DNA of 64,000 nucleotides from Streptomyces sp. ATexAB-D23 (GTDB lineage: Bacteria; Actinomycetota; Actinomycetes; Streptomycetales; Streptomycetaceae): positions 31,146-95,145 of the forward strand of contig NZ_KB892021.1 in the NCBI RefSeq assembly GCF_000373645.1, written 5' to 3'. The notes under the pieces were generated by a model. It saw only the letters and a program-made list of their open reading frames with translations. It was not told where the DNA came from and searched no databases. Positions 1-8,060 of the stretch are shown here, piece by piece. How positions within the stretch are numbered: the first letter of the stretch is position 1; the number at the start of each line of letters is the position of its first letter. The position numbers were made by a program, and so were the translations under genes.

Positions 1-849
1 CACCACCCGGACTACGGCGTCGAGTACTACGAGGAGCACTTCTCCGCGATCAAGAAGGCGTTCCCGCAGCTGGTCATCCACTCGCTCGGCGCCTCCGAGA
101 TCGAGCACATGGCCCGGATCTCCAAGGTCTCCGCCGAGGAGGCGATCAGCCGCATCCACGCCGCCGGTCTCGACTCCTTCGCGGGCGCCGGCGCCGAGCT
201 GCTGCCGGCCCGGCCGCGTACCGCCATCGCCCCGCTCAAGGAGTCCGGCGAGCGCTGGCTGGAGATCATGGAGACCGCGCACGGGCTCGGTCTCGAATCG
301 ACCACCACCATGCTGATGGGCACGGGCGAGACGAACGCCGAGCGCATCGAGCACCTGCGCATGATCCGCGACGTGCAGGACCGCACCGGGGGCTTCCGCG
401 CCTTCATCCCGTACACGTACCAGCCGGAGAACAACAAGCTGAAGGGGCAGACGCAGGCCACGCTCTTCGAGTACCTGCGGATGATCGCCATCGCCCGGCT
501 CTTCCTGGACAACGTCGCCCACATCCAGGGCTCCTGGCTGACCACCGGCAAGGAGGTCGGCCAGCTGTCGCTGCACTACGGCGCGGACGACCTCGGCTCG
601 ATCATGCTGGAGGAGAACGTCGTCTCGTCGGCCGGTGCCAAGCACCGCTCCAACCGGCTGGAGATCATCGACCTGATCCGCAAGGCGGACCGGGTCCCGG
701 CCCAGCGCGCCACCACCTACGAGCACCTCGTCGTGCACGACGACCCGGCGAACGACCCGGTCGACGAGCGCGTCGTCTCGCACATCTCGTCCGTCGCGAT
801 CGAGGGCGGCACGGCCCACCCGGAGCTCAAGCTCCTGAACGCCAACTAG
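1..849 (+). CDS. mqnC: Cyclic dehypoxanthinyl futalosine synthase MqnC, 3' part
   Basis: The frame is open from base 1, so the gene starts upstream of the window; about 282 C-terminal residues are visible. MqnC is a radical-SAM enzyme of the futalosine route to menaquinone that cyclises dehypoxanthine futalosine in the cytoplasm. The CxxxCxxC cluster motif would lie upstream. What is seen are family-typical stretches: HHPDYGVEYYEEHF at the first bases, GGFRAFIPYTYQP near residue 130, and LHYGADDLGSIMLEENVV near 190, followed by SSAGAKHRS. The related aminofutalosine synthase MqnE is less likely given these motifs. The next gene starts 11 bp downstream, so the two are probably co-transcribed. 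Confidence 0.93.
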   Translation, partial: HHPDYGVEYYEEHFSAIKKAFPQLVIHSLGASEIEHMARISKVSAEEAISRIHAAGLDSFAGAGAELLPARPRTAIAPLKESGERWLEIMETAHGLGLESTTTMLMGTGETNAERIEHLRMIRDVQDRTGGFRAFIPYTYQPENNKLKGQTQATLFEYLRMIAIARLFLDNVAHIQGSWLTTGKEVGQLSLHYGADDLGSIMLEENVVSSAGAKHRSNRLEIIDLIRKADRVPAQRATTYEHLVVHDDPANDPVDERVVSHISSVAIEGGTAHPELKLLNAN

Positions 850-860
850 GGCCTTCCGCC

Positions 861-1547
861 TTGCTGACGATCCACGCCGCCGCCCTGCTGCTGCCGGGCG
901 GCGGCCACGCATCCGTGCCCGGCGGCGCGGTGGCCGTGCGGGACGCGGTGGTCGCCGCCTTCGGACCGTACGAGGAGCTGGCCGCCGCCCACCCCACCGC
1001 CCGGGTCCGGCGCTGGCCGGGTGTCCTGACCCCGGGCCTGGTGCAGCGGGACGCGGTCCGGCTGCTGGAGGAGTGGTACTTCCCCGACCCGCGCGAGGCG
1101 GGCGCCCTGGGCACCGAACCCCTGACCGGCGCCGCGCTCGACGCCCTCGGGCCCGAGGACACCTGGCGGGCGGGCAGCGTGCGGCGCGGGCTGCACCGGA
1201 TGCTCCGGCACGGCACGACCGCGGTGACCGCGGCCCCCACCGCGCCGCCCGCCCTGCTCACGGCAGCGCGCCGGTCCGGCCTCACGGTCCTCGGCCCGCC
1301 CGTGTCCTCGTCCCTGCCCGTGTCCCCGCCCGTGCCCCCGTCGCCGTCCACGGGCGGCGAGCCCGTCATCGACCCGCTGGCCGGGGCCGGTTCGGTGGCC
1401 GACGCGATGGCGTCTCCGCTCACCGTCGGGGGCCGGGCGGATCTCGCCGCCTTCGACGCACCCGACGAGGCGGCCCTGCTGGCGGCGGGCGCGGGGAGCT
1501 GTGTGGCGACGATCGCGGCGGGCCGGCTGGTGTACCGGGGCCGCTGA
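861..1547 (+). CDS. Amidohydrolase/imidazolonepropionase-like protein lacking the metal-binding motif
   Basis: This 228-residue protein starts at TTG 861. The N-terminal part looks like the small beta domain of the amidohydrolase family: AALLLPGGG, AVRDAVVAAFGPYEELAAAHP, then GVLTPGLV. At that point a working amidohydrolase has PGLVxxHxH; here it reads TPGLVQRDAVRLL with no histidine pair. The C-terminus (VGGRADLAAFD ... VATIAAGRLVYRGR) matches the end of the same fold. The length is about half that of an active enzyme. Its place directly behind mqnC suggests a link to the futalosine pathway, whose aminofutalosine deaminase MqnX is an amidohydrolase, but catalytic activity of that kind is unlikely. 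A Pro/Ser-rich linker lies around residues 145-170. Confidence 0.7.
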   Translation: MLTIHAAALLLPGGGHASVPGGAVAVRDAVVAAFGPYEELAAAHPTARVRRWPGVLTPGLVQRDAVRLLEEWYFPDPREAGALGTEPLTGAALDALGPEDTWRAGSVRRGLHRMLRHGTTAVTAAPTAPPALLTAARRSGLTVLGPPVSSSLPVSPPVPPSPSTGGEPVIDPLAGAGSVADAMASPLTVGGRADLAAFDAPDEAALLAAGAGSCVATIAAGRLVYRGR

Positions 1548-1556
1548 CGGCAGGCC

Positions 1557-2246
1557 CTACGGCACCGGAGGGCCGCCGAGATACTTCCCCTTCGTGTCGT
1601 ACGGCCAGGCGTTCGCGACGCACCCCTTCAGGCCGTCGATCTGCTGCATCATGGCGGGGGCTGGGCGGCCCTTGCCGGGGCAGGTCTCGTGGCCGTGGCC
1701 GAGCCAGTGGCCGACTTCGTGGTTGATGATGAGGGCGCGGTATTCGGCCAGGGGTCCGTCGAATTCGGGTGAACCGGTCTGCCAGCGCTTGAGGTTGACC
1801 ATCACCACCTCGCCGACGCGGCAGTTGACCTCGCCGTGTGTGTCGAGGCCGCTCCTGCCGCAGATCCGGTCGGTGGTCTCCGGGGTGGCGATCCGTATGA
1901 CCAGGCCCGCGGGCCCCTCGGCGACCTGGCGGAACGTGTGCTCCCCACGGTGCGCCCAGCCACGCGGCGCGGCGAGGATGCCCGCGATCTTGGCGGCGGC
2001 CGTGTCCGGATCGACGCCCGAACCGTCCTCCACCTCGACCCGGTAGGCGTTGCCCGGACCGTTGCCGGTCGCGGCGGCCCGTGCCACGGTGAAGGCGGCC
2101 GAGGGGGAGGAGTCGCCGTGCGCGCTGTTCCAGCGGACGCCCACGGCGGCGGCGGCCACCAGCGCGAGCGGGACGACGGCCATGACGAGCGGCCGGCTCC
2201 GCCCGCTGTCCCCCCGCTTCGCCCGGCGCCCATTCTTCTCGGGCAT
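1557..2246 (-). CDS. DUF3152 membrane-anchored zinc metalloprotease-like protein (distal copy)
   Basis: This 229-residue protein has a basic N-terminus, one membrane segment at about residues 20-36 and an extracytoplasmic DUF3152 domain. The motif NHEVGHWLGHGHETC carries the metzincin pattern HExxHxxGxxH with H176, E177, H180 and H186, so a zinc protease activity is plausible; no substrate is known to me. The start ATG 2246 has GGGGAGG upstream. It is the last gene of a leftward sigma-factor operon and a paralogue of the gene just upstream (2361-3224). Bases 1639-1835 are identical to 2443-2639 in that paralogue, far more conserved than the rest of the two genes. Confidence 0.8.
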   Translation of the reverse strand: MPEKNGRRAKRGDSGRSRPLVMAVVPLALVAAAAVGVRWNSAHGDSSPSAAFTVARAAATGNGPGNAYRVEVEDGSGVDPDTAAAKIAGILAAPRGWAHRGEHTFRQVAEGPAGLVIRIATPETTDRICGRSGLDTHGEVNCRVGEVVMVNLKRWQTGSPEFDGPLAEYRALIINHEVGHWLGHGHETCPGKGRPAPAMMQQIDGLKGCVANAWPYDTKGKYLGGPPVP

Positions 2247-2360
2247 CCGTGCCCCTCCCCAGTGATCGGCTGATTCCGTCCCCCGCTGTAGGACCGACGA
2301 CGACGCCGATTGGTTCAGTCCACATGCATATGAGCTCGGGGGAGTGCCGGTGAAGAACCG

Positions 2361-3224
2361 TTACGGCACGGGCGGACCACCCAGGTACGTCCCGTTTTCG
2401 TCGTAGGGCCAGGCATTGGAGACGCACCCTTTGAGCCCGTATATCTGCTGCATCATGGCGGGGGCTGGGCGGCCCTTGCCGGGGCAGGTCTCGTGGCCGT
2501 GGCCGAGCCAGTGGCCGACTTCGTGGTTGATGATGAGGGCGCGGTATTCGGCCAGGGGTCCGTCGAATTCGGGTGAACCGGTCTGCCAGCGCTTGAGGTT
2601 GACCATCACCACCTCGCCGACGCGGCAGTTGACCTCGCCACGCGTGTTGAGCCCGCCCTGTCCGCAGATCCTGTCGGTGGTGGCGGCGGTCGCGATGCGC
2701 ACCACGAGCCCGGCCGGCCCCGACGCGACCCGGTGGAACGTGTGCTCCCCGCCGTGCGCCCAGCCACGCGGCGCGGCGAGGATGCCCGCGATCAGGTCGG
2801 CCGCCGCGTCCGGATCGACGCCCGAACCGTCCTCCACCTCCACCCGGTAGGCGTTCTGAGCGCCCGACGTGCCGGAGGCGCCGGCCACCGTGAACGTGCC
2901 GGGGCCGGATGCGGGGACGCGCAGGGTGGAGCGGCTGGGGGAGGGGGACGGGGGCGGCTTCGCGGCGTCGCTCGGCTTCGCCGCCGGGGAGGACGGGGCG
3001 GCGGACGGGCGGACCGACCCGGCGGTGGCGGCGACGGCGTCGGGTGCGTCGTCCCCGCCCGCCCAACGGGGGCCGAGGAGCACGGCGGCACCGATCAGCG
3101 CCCCCGTGACGGCCACGGCGGCCAGCATCCGTATGCGGCCACGGCGCCGCCGCAGCCGCCGGGCCCGCCGCCGCCCCCCTCGGCCCTGCCGGCTCTGCCG
3201 GCCCCTTCTCGTCTCAGCCGCCAC
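2361..3224 (-). CDS. DUF3152 membrane-anchored zinc metalloprotease-like protein (proximal copy)
   Basis: I place the start at GTG 3224, overlapping the stop of the upstream gene by 11 bp, giving 287 residues; a longer open frame would run deep into that gene. The N-terminus is extremely Arg-rich (residues 5-32), followed by a membrane segment at about 33-51 and a Pro/Ser/Ala linker to about residue 105. The DUF3152 domain has the zinc pattern HExxHxxGxxH at H234, H238 and H244. Conserved cysteines (ICGQGG, NCRVGE, CPGKG, GCVSNAW) suggest disulfides outside the cell. A 136-bp gap separates it from the downstream paralogue. Function as a protease is inferred from the motif only. Confidence 0.8.
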   Translation of the reverse strand: MAAETRRGRQSRQGRGGRRRARRLRRRRGRIRMLAAVAVTGALIGAAVLLGPRWAGGDDAPDAVAATAGSVRPSAAPSSPAAKPSDAAKPPPSPSPSRSTLRVPASGPGTFTVAGASGTSGAQNAYRVEVEDGSGVDPDAAADLIAGILAAPRGWAHGGEHTFHRVASGPAGLVVRIATAATTDRICGQGGLNTRGEVNCRVGEVVMVNLKRWQTGSPEFDGPLAEYRALIINHEVGHWLGHGHETCPGKGRPAPAMMQQIYGLKGCVSNAWPYDENGTYLGGPPVP

Positions 3225-4149
3225 GGATGGCACCGCCCTTCTCCTCCATCGGACGGCTGTCCGCGTACGCCACCAGCTCCAGGAACCGGGCGTCGGCGGC
3301 GACCGCGAGCAGTTGGTCCGCGGTGACGGGGGCCGACACCATCGTGGCGTCGTCACCCGTGACCGCGAGCCTCACGGCGCTGTCGCGGTAGTCGAAGGTG
3401 ACGTCGACGCCGGTGATGGTCTGCGAGCCCCGCGAGTTCCCCACAGCGGTCACCGCGCGGGCCTTGATACCGCCCGGCAGCATCGCCTGCTCGCACTGGA
3501 AACCCTTCACCGGGTTGTCGCGGCAGGGCGGCGGCTCGGGCCCCTCGCCCCCATCGCCCCGGCGGCGCACGGAGAGGACGACCGGGAAGGTGCTGCCGTC
3601 CTCGGCCGCCTGGTACCGGCTGACGGCGAGGTCGACCGGGCGGACCGTGCCGAGGCCCCGGGGCAGCAGCTCGTCGAGCAGGCGGGCCACCTTCTGCTGG
3701 AAGCTCTCCTGCCGGGCCCGTTCGGCGGCGGGCAGGTCCGCCATGGACGACTCGCCGGGGCCCGGCTCGACGTGCACGGGAGGGCGGACGGCCCGTGGGG
3801 CGTCGGTGGCGGTGGGCGGGGCGGCCTCTGTGGCGGTGGGCGGGGTGGCCTCGGTGGCCCGTGCGGCGGCGGACCAGCTCCGTGCCGGCCGCGCGGCCCC
3901 GTCCTCGTCCGCGCCCCACAGCGGCAGGGTCGCGCCGAACACGCCCAGGGCGACCACGGCGCTCGCCCCGGCCCCGATGGCCGCCCGCGCGCGGGTCCGG
4001 CGGCTGCGGCCCTGCGCCACGGCGGCGGGCACCAGGTCGGGCAGCGGGGGCGCCCCCTCGGCCGCCCGCTCCATGGCCACCCTGACCAGCGGCACCCCGT
4101 CCTCCCCGGCGGTCTCCCCGCCCGAGGAGCTGTCCGTAAACGTGTCCAC
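3214..4149 (-). CDS. Single-pass membrane protein, putative regulator (anti-sigma candidate) of the adjacent sigma factor
   Basis: The start GTG 4149 has AGGAG seven bases upstream and lies 11 bp after the sigma-factor stop; 311 residues. The cytoplasmic N-terminus (about residues 1-50) is acidic then basic. One membrane segment spans about 57-79, followed by a Thr/Ala/Pro-rich stretch with short repeats (PPTATEA, PPTATDA) and a roughly 190-residue outer domain with two cysteines (PPCRDNPVKGFQCEQ). I do not recognise the outer domain as a named family. Position, topology and coupling fit a membrane-bound regulator of the sigma factor, but no zinc-binding anti-sigma HxxxCxxC motif is present, so this is inference. 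Confidence 0.7.
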   Translation of the reverse strand: MDTFTDSSSGGETAGEDGVPLVRVAMERAAEGAPPLPDLVPAAVAQGRSRRTRARAAIGAGASAVVALGVFGATLPLWGADEDGAARPARSWSAAARATEATPPTATEAAPPTATDAPRAVRPPVHVEPGPGESSMADLPAAERARQESFQQKVARLLDELLPRGLGTVRPVDLAVSRYQAAEDGSTFPVVLSVRRRGDGGEGPEPPPCRDNPVKGFQCEQAMLPGGIKARAVTAVGNSRGSQTITGVDVTFDYRDSAVRLAVTGDDATMVSAPVTADQLLAVAADARFLELVAYADSRPMEEKGGAIRGG

Positions 4150-4160
4150 GACGTATCTCC

Positions 4161-4670
4161 TCAGCTTCGGGTGGTGTAGAGGTGCGCGTCGCCCAGGCGG
4201 GCGCGCAGCGTCGCCAGTGAGCGCGAGCACTGGCTCTTGACGGTGGACGGGCTGCACCGCAGCAGCCCGGCGACGGTCTCCACGCTCAGGTCCTCCCAGT
4301 ACCGCAGCACGACCATCGCCCTTGCCCGGGGCGGCAGTTCGGCGAGTGCGGCCAGCAGCGTGACCGTCAGCTCGGGGACCGCGGCGGGCGCGGGCGCGGC
4401 TATCGGCGTGTGGGCGAGGAGGTCGCGCAGCCGGCGGCGGCGCTCGGCGATGTAGGTGCGGGTCAGCACGGTCCGGGCGTAGGCGTCCGGATGGTCGGCG
4501 GCGCTCGCCCGGTGCCAGTGCTGGAACAGCTTCGCCAGCGTCGTCTGGGTCAGGTCGCGGGCGGCCTCGGCGTCACCGCAGAGCAGATACGCGGTGCGGT
4601 AGAGCCTGCGCTGACCGGCGCGGGCGAATTCCTCGAAGCCGTCGGCCCCCCGGCTGGCTCCTGCGGACAT
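4161..4670 (-). CDS. SigE-family ECF RNA polymerase sigma factor
   Basis: This 169-residue sigma-70 family protein is of the ECF size class. Region 2 spans about residues 14-60 (RRLYRTAYLLCGDAEAARDL, then TQTTLAKLFQHW). Region 4 spans about 105-160 (LPPRARAMVVLRYWEDLS, then VAGLLRCSPSTVKSQCSRSL). ATG 4670 is preferred because AAGGGAGG stands immediately upstream; a longer frame to 4826 has no such signal. It heads a leftward operon with a membrane protein and two DUF3152 proteins and is divergent from menG. A CAACC / CTCAGTA promoter-like pair upstream could be its own target. Confidence 0.88.
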   Translation of the reverse strand: MSAGASRGADGFEEFARAGQRRLYRTAYLLCGDAEAARDLTQTTLAKLFQHWHRASAADHPDAYARTVLTRTYIAERRRRLRDLLAHTPIAAPAPAAVPELTVTLLAALAELPPRARAMVVLRYWEDLSVETVAGLLRCSPSTVKSQCSRSLATLRARLGDAHLYTTRS

Positions 4671-4710
4671 CTGCCTCCCTTTCCGGTCCTTCGGTGGTGT
4701 TCCCCCTTGA

Positions 4711-4742
4711 GTACTGAGTGCCGTCGCGCCGGAAAGGTTGAA
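4711..4742 (-). promoter_or_regulatory. Candidate ECF-type promoter of the sigma-factor operon
   Basis: On the minus strand, TCAACCTTTCC (AACC at 4739-4736) is followed about 17 bases later by CTCAGTAC (4718-4711), then the ribosome site and start of the sigma gene at 4670. An AACC -35 element is typical of ECF sigma factors, so autoregulation is plausible. The -10 assignment is uncertain. Confidence 0.4.
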
Positions 4743-4803
4743 GCCGGGCCGGCATGGGCGTCCGCCGCGAGGACGCCGGGACCGGGCTGCTTGAATGGGT
4801 GGC

Positions 4804-5496
4804 GTGACCCGAGCCTCCCTGGACAAGCAGCCGCACGAAGTCGCCTCGATGTTCGACGACGTGGCGGCGAACTACGACCTCACCAACGACGTGCTCTCGC
4901 TCGGCCAGGCCAGGCTGTGGCGCAAGGAGGTCGCCAGGGCGGTGGACGCGCGGCCCGCGCAGAAGGTGCTCGACCTGGCGGCCGGGACGGCGACGTCCTC
5001 GCTGCCGTTCGCCGCGACCGGTGCGTACGTCGTGCCGTGCGACTTCTCCATCGGGATGCTCCGCGAGGGCAAGAGGCGCAATTCCTGGCTGCCCTTCACC
5101 GCCGGCGACGCCACGAAACTCCCGTTCCGCGACGAGACCTTCGACGCGGTGACGATCTCCTTCGGGCTGCGCAACGTCCAGGACACGGACGCGGCGCTGC
5201 GCGAGCTGTACCGGGTGACGAAGCCGGGCGGCCGGGTCGTCATCTGTGAGTTCTCCCAGCCGGTCTGGACGCCGTTCAGGACCGTCTACACCGAGTACCT
5301 GATGCGCGCCCTGCCGCCGGTCGCGCGCGCGGTGTCGTCCAACCCCGACGCGTACGTCTACCTCGCCGAGTCGATCCGCGCCTGGCCCGACCAGCCCGGA
5401 CTGGCCAGGAAGCTCCAGCGGGCCGGCTGGTCCCAGGTCGCCTGGCGCAACCTCACCGGGGGCGTGGTGGCCCTGCACCGGGGCGTGCGCGACTGA
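4804..5496 (+). CDS. menG: Demethylmenaquinone methyltransferase MenG (UbiE family)
   Basis: MenG C-methylates demethylmenaquinone using SAM, the last step of menaquinone synthesis. Class I methyltransferase features are visible: QPHEVASMFDDVAANYDL at the N-terminus, motif I VLDLAAGTATSS, VPCDFSIGML, GDATKLPFRDETFDAV and the UbiE-typical FGLRNVQDTDAALRE. The length (230 residues) is normal. I chose GTG 4804 (VTRASLDKQPHE) because homologues begin at this sequence as I recall them; an in-frame ATG at 4795 would add three residues, and neither has a strong ribosome site. It is divergent from the sigma operon and close to mqnC and the prenyl reductase, all in quinone metabolism. Confidence 0.92.
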   Translation: MTRASLDKQPHEVASMFDDVAANYDLTNDVLSLGQARLWRKEVARAVDARPAQKVLDLAAGTATSSLPFAATGAYVVPCDFSIGMLREGKRRNSWLPFTAGDATKLPFRDETFDAVTISFGLRNVQDTDAALRELYRVTKPGGRVVICEFSQPVWTPFRTVYTEYLMRALPPVARAVSSNPDAYVYLAESIRAWPDQPGLARKLQRAGWSQVAWRNLTGGVVALHRGVRD

Positions 5497-5551
5497 CGCT
5501 CCGGGCGCGGTCGCGGGCGCCCGCGGAAGCGGTGGTACGCATTCCGCACGG

Positions 5552-5635
5552 GGCGCTCCGAGGAGGGCACGCGGCGCTCCGAGGAGGGCGCGGGCCGGCT
5601 CTCCGAGGGGGCGGAGGGCGGCTCTCCGAGGGGGC
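5552..5635. repeat. Four imperfect GC-rich direct repeats between menG and the zinc-ribbon gene
   Basis: Copies are GGCGCTCCGAGGAGGGC at 5552-5568 and 5573-5589, and GGCTCTCCGAGGGGGC at 5597-5612 and 5620-5635. The block is flanked by two related stretches, one ending ACGCATTCCG near 5540 and one ending GCGTATTCCG near 5669. No gene is visible in 5497-5778. A TTGACG at 5671 may be a -35 element for the downstream gene. Confidence 0.75.
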
Positions 5636-5778
5636 GCGGGGGTACCGAAAGCGGTTGCGCGTATTCCGAGTTGACGGGAACCGGTGGGCGGGGAAGATGT
5701 GTCGTTGATACGGCACGCGTCTTCCCCGTTCCCGTGTGTCACCGTTTCGCTCGCCACCGTCCCCGTTGCGGAGCCCTC

Positions 5779-7425
5779 ATGCCGTCGTACTGCCCGTTTT
5801 GTGGAACCCAGGCGCCGGACACGGCGCTCTTCTGCATGAAATGCGGGCGCGAGCGCCCGCAGGCCCCGGCAGCGCCGCCCCCGCAGCCCGCCGCACCCCC
5901 GCCGCCGGCCGCCGCACCGCCCGCCGGCTCCCCGCCGCCCGGTGCGCCGCAGTTCGCGGCGGGGCCCGGTTCCCCACCGCCGCCCGGGTACGCGCCGGTA
6001 CCGGCCGCTCCGCCGGGCCCCTCGCCGCTCGGGCTCTTCTTCGGCCGGGTGGTGCGCGGTGACTGGGCGGGGTCGGTGCGGGCCGCCCTCTGGCCGACCG
6101 GGCTGATCCTGGGCCTCGGGGTGGCGCTGGCCATTCCGAAATACGGGCAGGGCGAGGAGGACTACGTCGGCCTCGTCGACCGGCTGCGCATCGCGCTCGC
6201 CATGCTGCTCCAGGCGGTCGGCGGCGGCTTCGAGGTACGGGCCGCCACGCGGGGCGGCATGAACACCGGCGGCTACGGGGGCGGTTCGGCGTACGGCGAC
6301 ACCTACGGCGACTTCGACCCGGGCGGCGGCCAGGGCCACGTCACGCTCTCCCTGATCCCGCTCACCGTCACCGTCCTGTGGATCGGCGCGCTGATCCTCG
6401 GCGCCCGAGCCGTCCGAAGACAGGGCGCCGGCCTGGAAGCGGCGGTACGCATCAGCGCGGTGACCGCCGCGGCCGTCCTGGTCCTCGGGCTCTACGCCCA
6501 GCCCGAGATCGAGGGTGTCGAGGTGCACTCCTCACCGGTCCTGGCCGCCCTCGGCGCCTTCCTCATCGCCCTCGTGACAACCGCCGCCGTCCTGCAACGC
6601 GACGTCGCGGCGCGCTGGCTGGCCGCCCGCCCGGCCGCGCAGGGCCTCGTACGCGCCGCCGGAACCGCGGTCCGCGCGCTCGCCGTCGTCCTGCTGCTGT
6701 GCGCCCTGGTCGGGTTCATCAGCTACGCCAACATGGACGGCGTCCACGGCAAGGGCCTGCTGGTCGCCCTGCCGCTGCTGCCCAACATCGCGCTGCTGGT
6801 GCTCTCGGTGAGCTGGGGCGGGACCGTGGACTACGACCTGAGCGGGCAGGCGGACTACTTCGGCTCCGGCGGGGACCACGGCGCCTTCGGCCTCGGTGAA
6901 CTCGGCGACGGCGTGGGCGGCTGGGCCGTGACGGGGGCCCTGGCCACCGGCCTCGTCAGCGCCCTCGTCGTCGGCCTGCTCGCCGCCCGCCGCTCGGCCG
7001 ACCGGCGCGAACAGTTCACCGCGGGCGGCCTGTTCCTGCTCGGGTTCCTGGTGCTGACCGGGATGTGCGGCCTCTCGTCGGAGGTCTCCGGCGGTGTCTC
7101 CGACCTCGGCGGCCGGGGCACGATGGAGATCGCCCCGGCCGTCGCGGACGCCCTGCTGTTCGGGCTGCTGTGGGTGGGCGGCGCGGTGCTCGTCGGGCCG
7201 TACCTGCTGCGGATGACGGGGCGCGGCGGCCCGGGTGGCGGTCTCACCCAGGGCGGCGCGTACCCGAAGCCGAGCCCGTACGGCCTCCAGACCCCGTACG
7301 GCCCGCCGCCGGGCACGCCGTACACCCCGCCGCCCGGCGCCACGCCCCCTCCGGGCACGCCGTACAACCCGCCGCCCGGCGCCACGCCCCCGCCGGGCAC
7401 GCCGTACAACCCGCCGCAGGGCTGA
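5779..7425 (+). CDS. Zinc-ribbon, multi-pass membrane protein with proline-rich ends
   Basis: ATG 5779 is chosen because GGAG precedes it and because it places the zinc ribbon at the very start: C5-P-F-C8 and C19-M-K-C22. A Pro/Ala-rich linker (residues 30-80) follows, then about 400 residues with roughly eight to ten hydrophobic segments (for example LILGLGVALAI, VLLLCALVGFISYA, LFGLLWVGGAVLVGPYLL) and Gly/Tyr-rich loops. The C-terminal 40 residues are a Tyr/Pro/Gly repeat of GTPYNPPPGATPPP, encoded by 42-bp DNA repeats. Zinc ribbon plus Pro-rich plus membrane architecture is common among streptomycete envelope proteins of unknown role; I cannot name a function. Length is 548 residues. Confidence 0.8.
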   Translation: MPSYCPFCGTQAPDTALFCMKCGRERPQAPAAPPPQPAAPPPPAAAPPAGSPPPGAPQFAAGPGSPPPPGYAPVPAAPPGPSPLGLFFGRVVRGDWAGSVRAALWPTGLILGLGVALAIPKYGQGEEDYVGLVDRLRIALAMLLQAVGGGFEVRAATRGGMNTGGYGGGSAYGDTYGDFDPGGGQGHVTLSLIPLTVTVLWIGALILGARAVRRQGAGLEAAVRISAVTAAAVLVLGLYAQPEIEGVEVHSSPVLAALGAFLIALVTTAAVLQRDVAARWLAARPAAQGLVRAAGTAVRALAVVLLLCALVGFISYANMDGVHGKGLLVALPLLPNIALLVLSVSWGGTVDYDLSGQADYFGSGGDHGAFGLGELGDGVGGWAVTGALATGLVSALVVGLLAARRSADRREQFTAGGLFLLGFLVLTGMCGLSSEVSGGVSDLGGRGTMEIAPAVADALLFGLLWVGGAVLVGPYLLRMTGRGGPGGGLTQGGAYPKPSPYGLQTPYGPPPGTPYTPPPGATPPPGTPYNPPPGATPPPGTPYNPPQG

Positions 7426-7437
7426 CCGCGGCCCCGC

Positions 7438-7962
7438 TCACGTGCCGAGGTCCAGGCGGAAGCACCGCACCTCCTGGCCCGGCACGTTCGTGGTGAAGGT
7501 CTCCGCCGGTTCCATCCCGAGCCGGCGGGCCACCGCCACGGACCGCTCGTTCAGCACATCGACGGCCGCGACGACCCGTTCGACCCCCGCCGCGCGCAGC
7601 CGCTCCAGTGTGAGGCGCGCGGCCGCTGTCGCGTAACCACGGCCCCAGGCCGCCCGGGTCAGCCGCCAGCCGATCTCTATCTCGCCCACCGGGCCGTACG
7701 CGCTCTGCGCCCACGGCTGGGCCCCGGTGAAGCCGACGACCTCGCCCTCCCCGTCGAGCACGGTCCACAGGCAGTAGCCGAGTTCGGCGTCGTGTCTGCG
7801 CTGGCGGGCGGTCCACTCCTCGTACAACGACAGTTCGTCCGGCCGTCCGCCGAAGAACCGCATCACCTCCGGATCGTCGAAGGCGCGGTGCCAGGCCACC
7901 GCGTCCTCGTCGGTCGGGACACGCAGCTGTACGACGGGAGGTGCGGCAGGCGCGATCGACAT
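7438..7962 (-). CDS. GNAT family N-acetyltransferase (RimJ/RimL type)
   Basis: A 174-residue GNAT protein that probably transfers an acetyl group from acetyl-CoA to an amine; the substrate cannot be read from sequence. Features: LRVPTDEDAVAWHRAFDDPE at the N-terminus, VVGFTGAQPW, EIEIGWRLTRAAWGRGYATA (acetyl-CoA binding loop with the R/Q-x-x-G-x-G/A pattern as RAAWGRGYA), and NERSVAVARRLGMEPAETF near the end. It faces the zinc-ribbon membrane gene tail to tail (12 bp gap) and diverges from the prenyl reductase gene. Confidence 0.85.
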   Translation of the reverse strand: MSIAPAAPPVVQLRVPTDEDAVAWHRAFDDPEVMRFFGGRPDELSLYEEWTARQRRHDAELGYCLWTVLDGEGEVVGFTGAQPWAQSAYGPVGEIEIGWRLTRAAWGRGYATAAARLTLERLRAAGVERVVAAVDVLNERSVAVARRLGMEPAETFTTNVPGQEVRCFRLDLGT

Positions 7963-8060
7963 CAGGCAGCCCTTCGGGAGGATGATCAGCAGGCCCCCAT
8001 AGACTGCCTTGGACCTGTGCCGCGCGGCACGTGAATTCGAGTTCTTCGGGAGAGCCGACC

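Noticed and set aside
2247..2360. A small gene between the two DUF3152 genes.
   Set aside because: No frame with a ribosome site; the stretch is best read as intergenic, with a CATGCATATG word only.
4671..4826. A longer start for the sigma factor at 4826.
   Set aside because: The added 52 residues have no sigma similarity, would overlap the menG start and lack the strong AAAGGGAGG found before ATG 4670.
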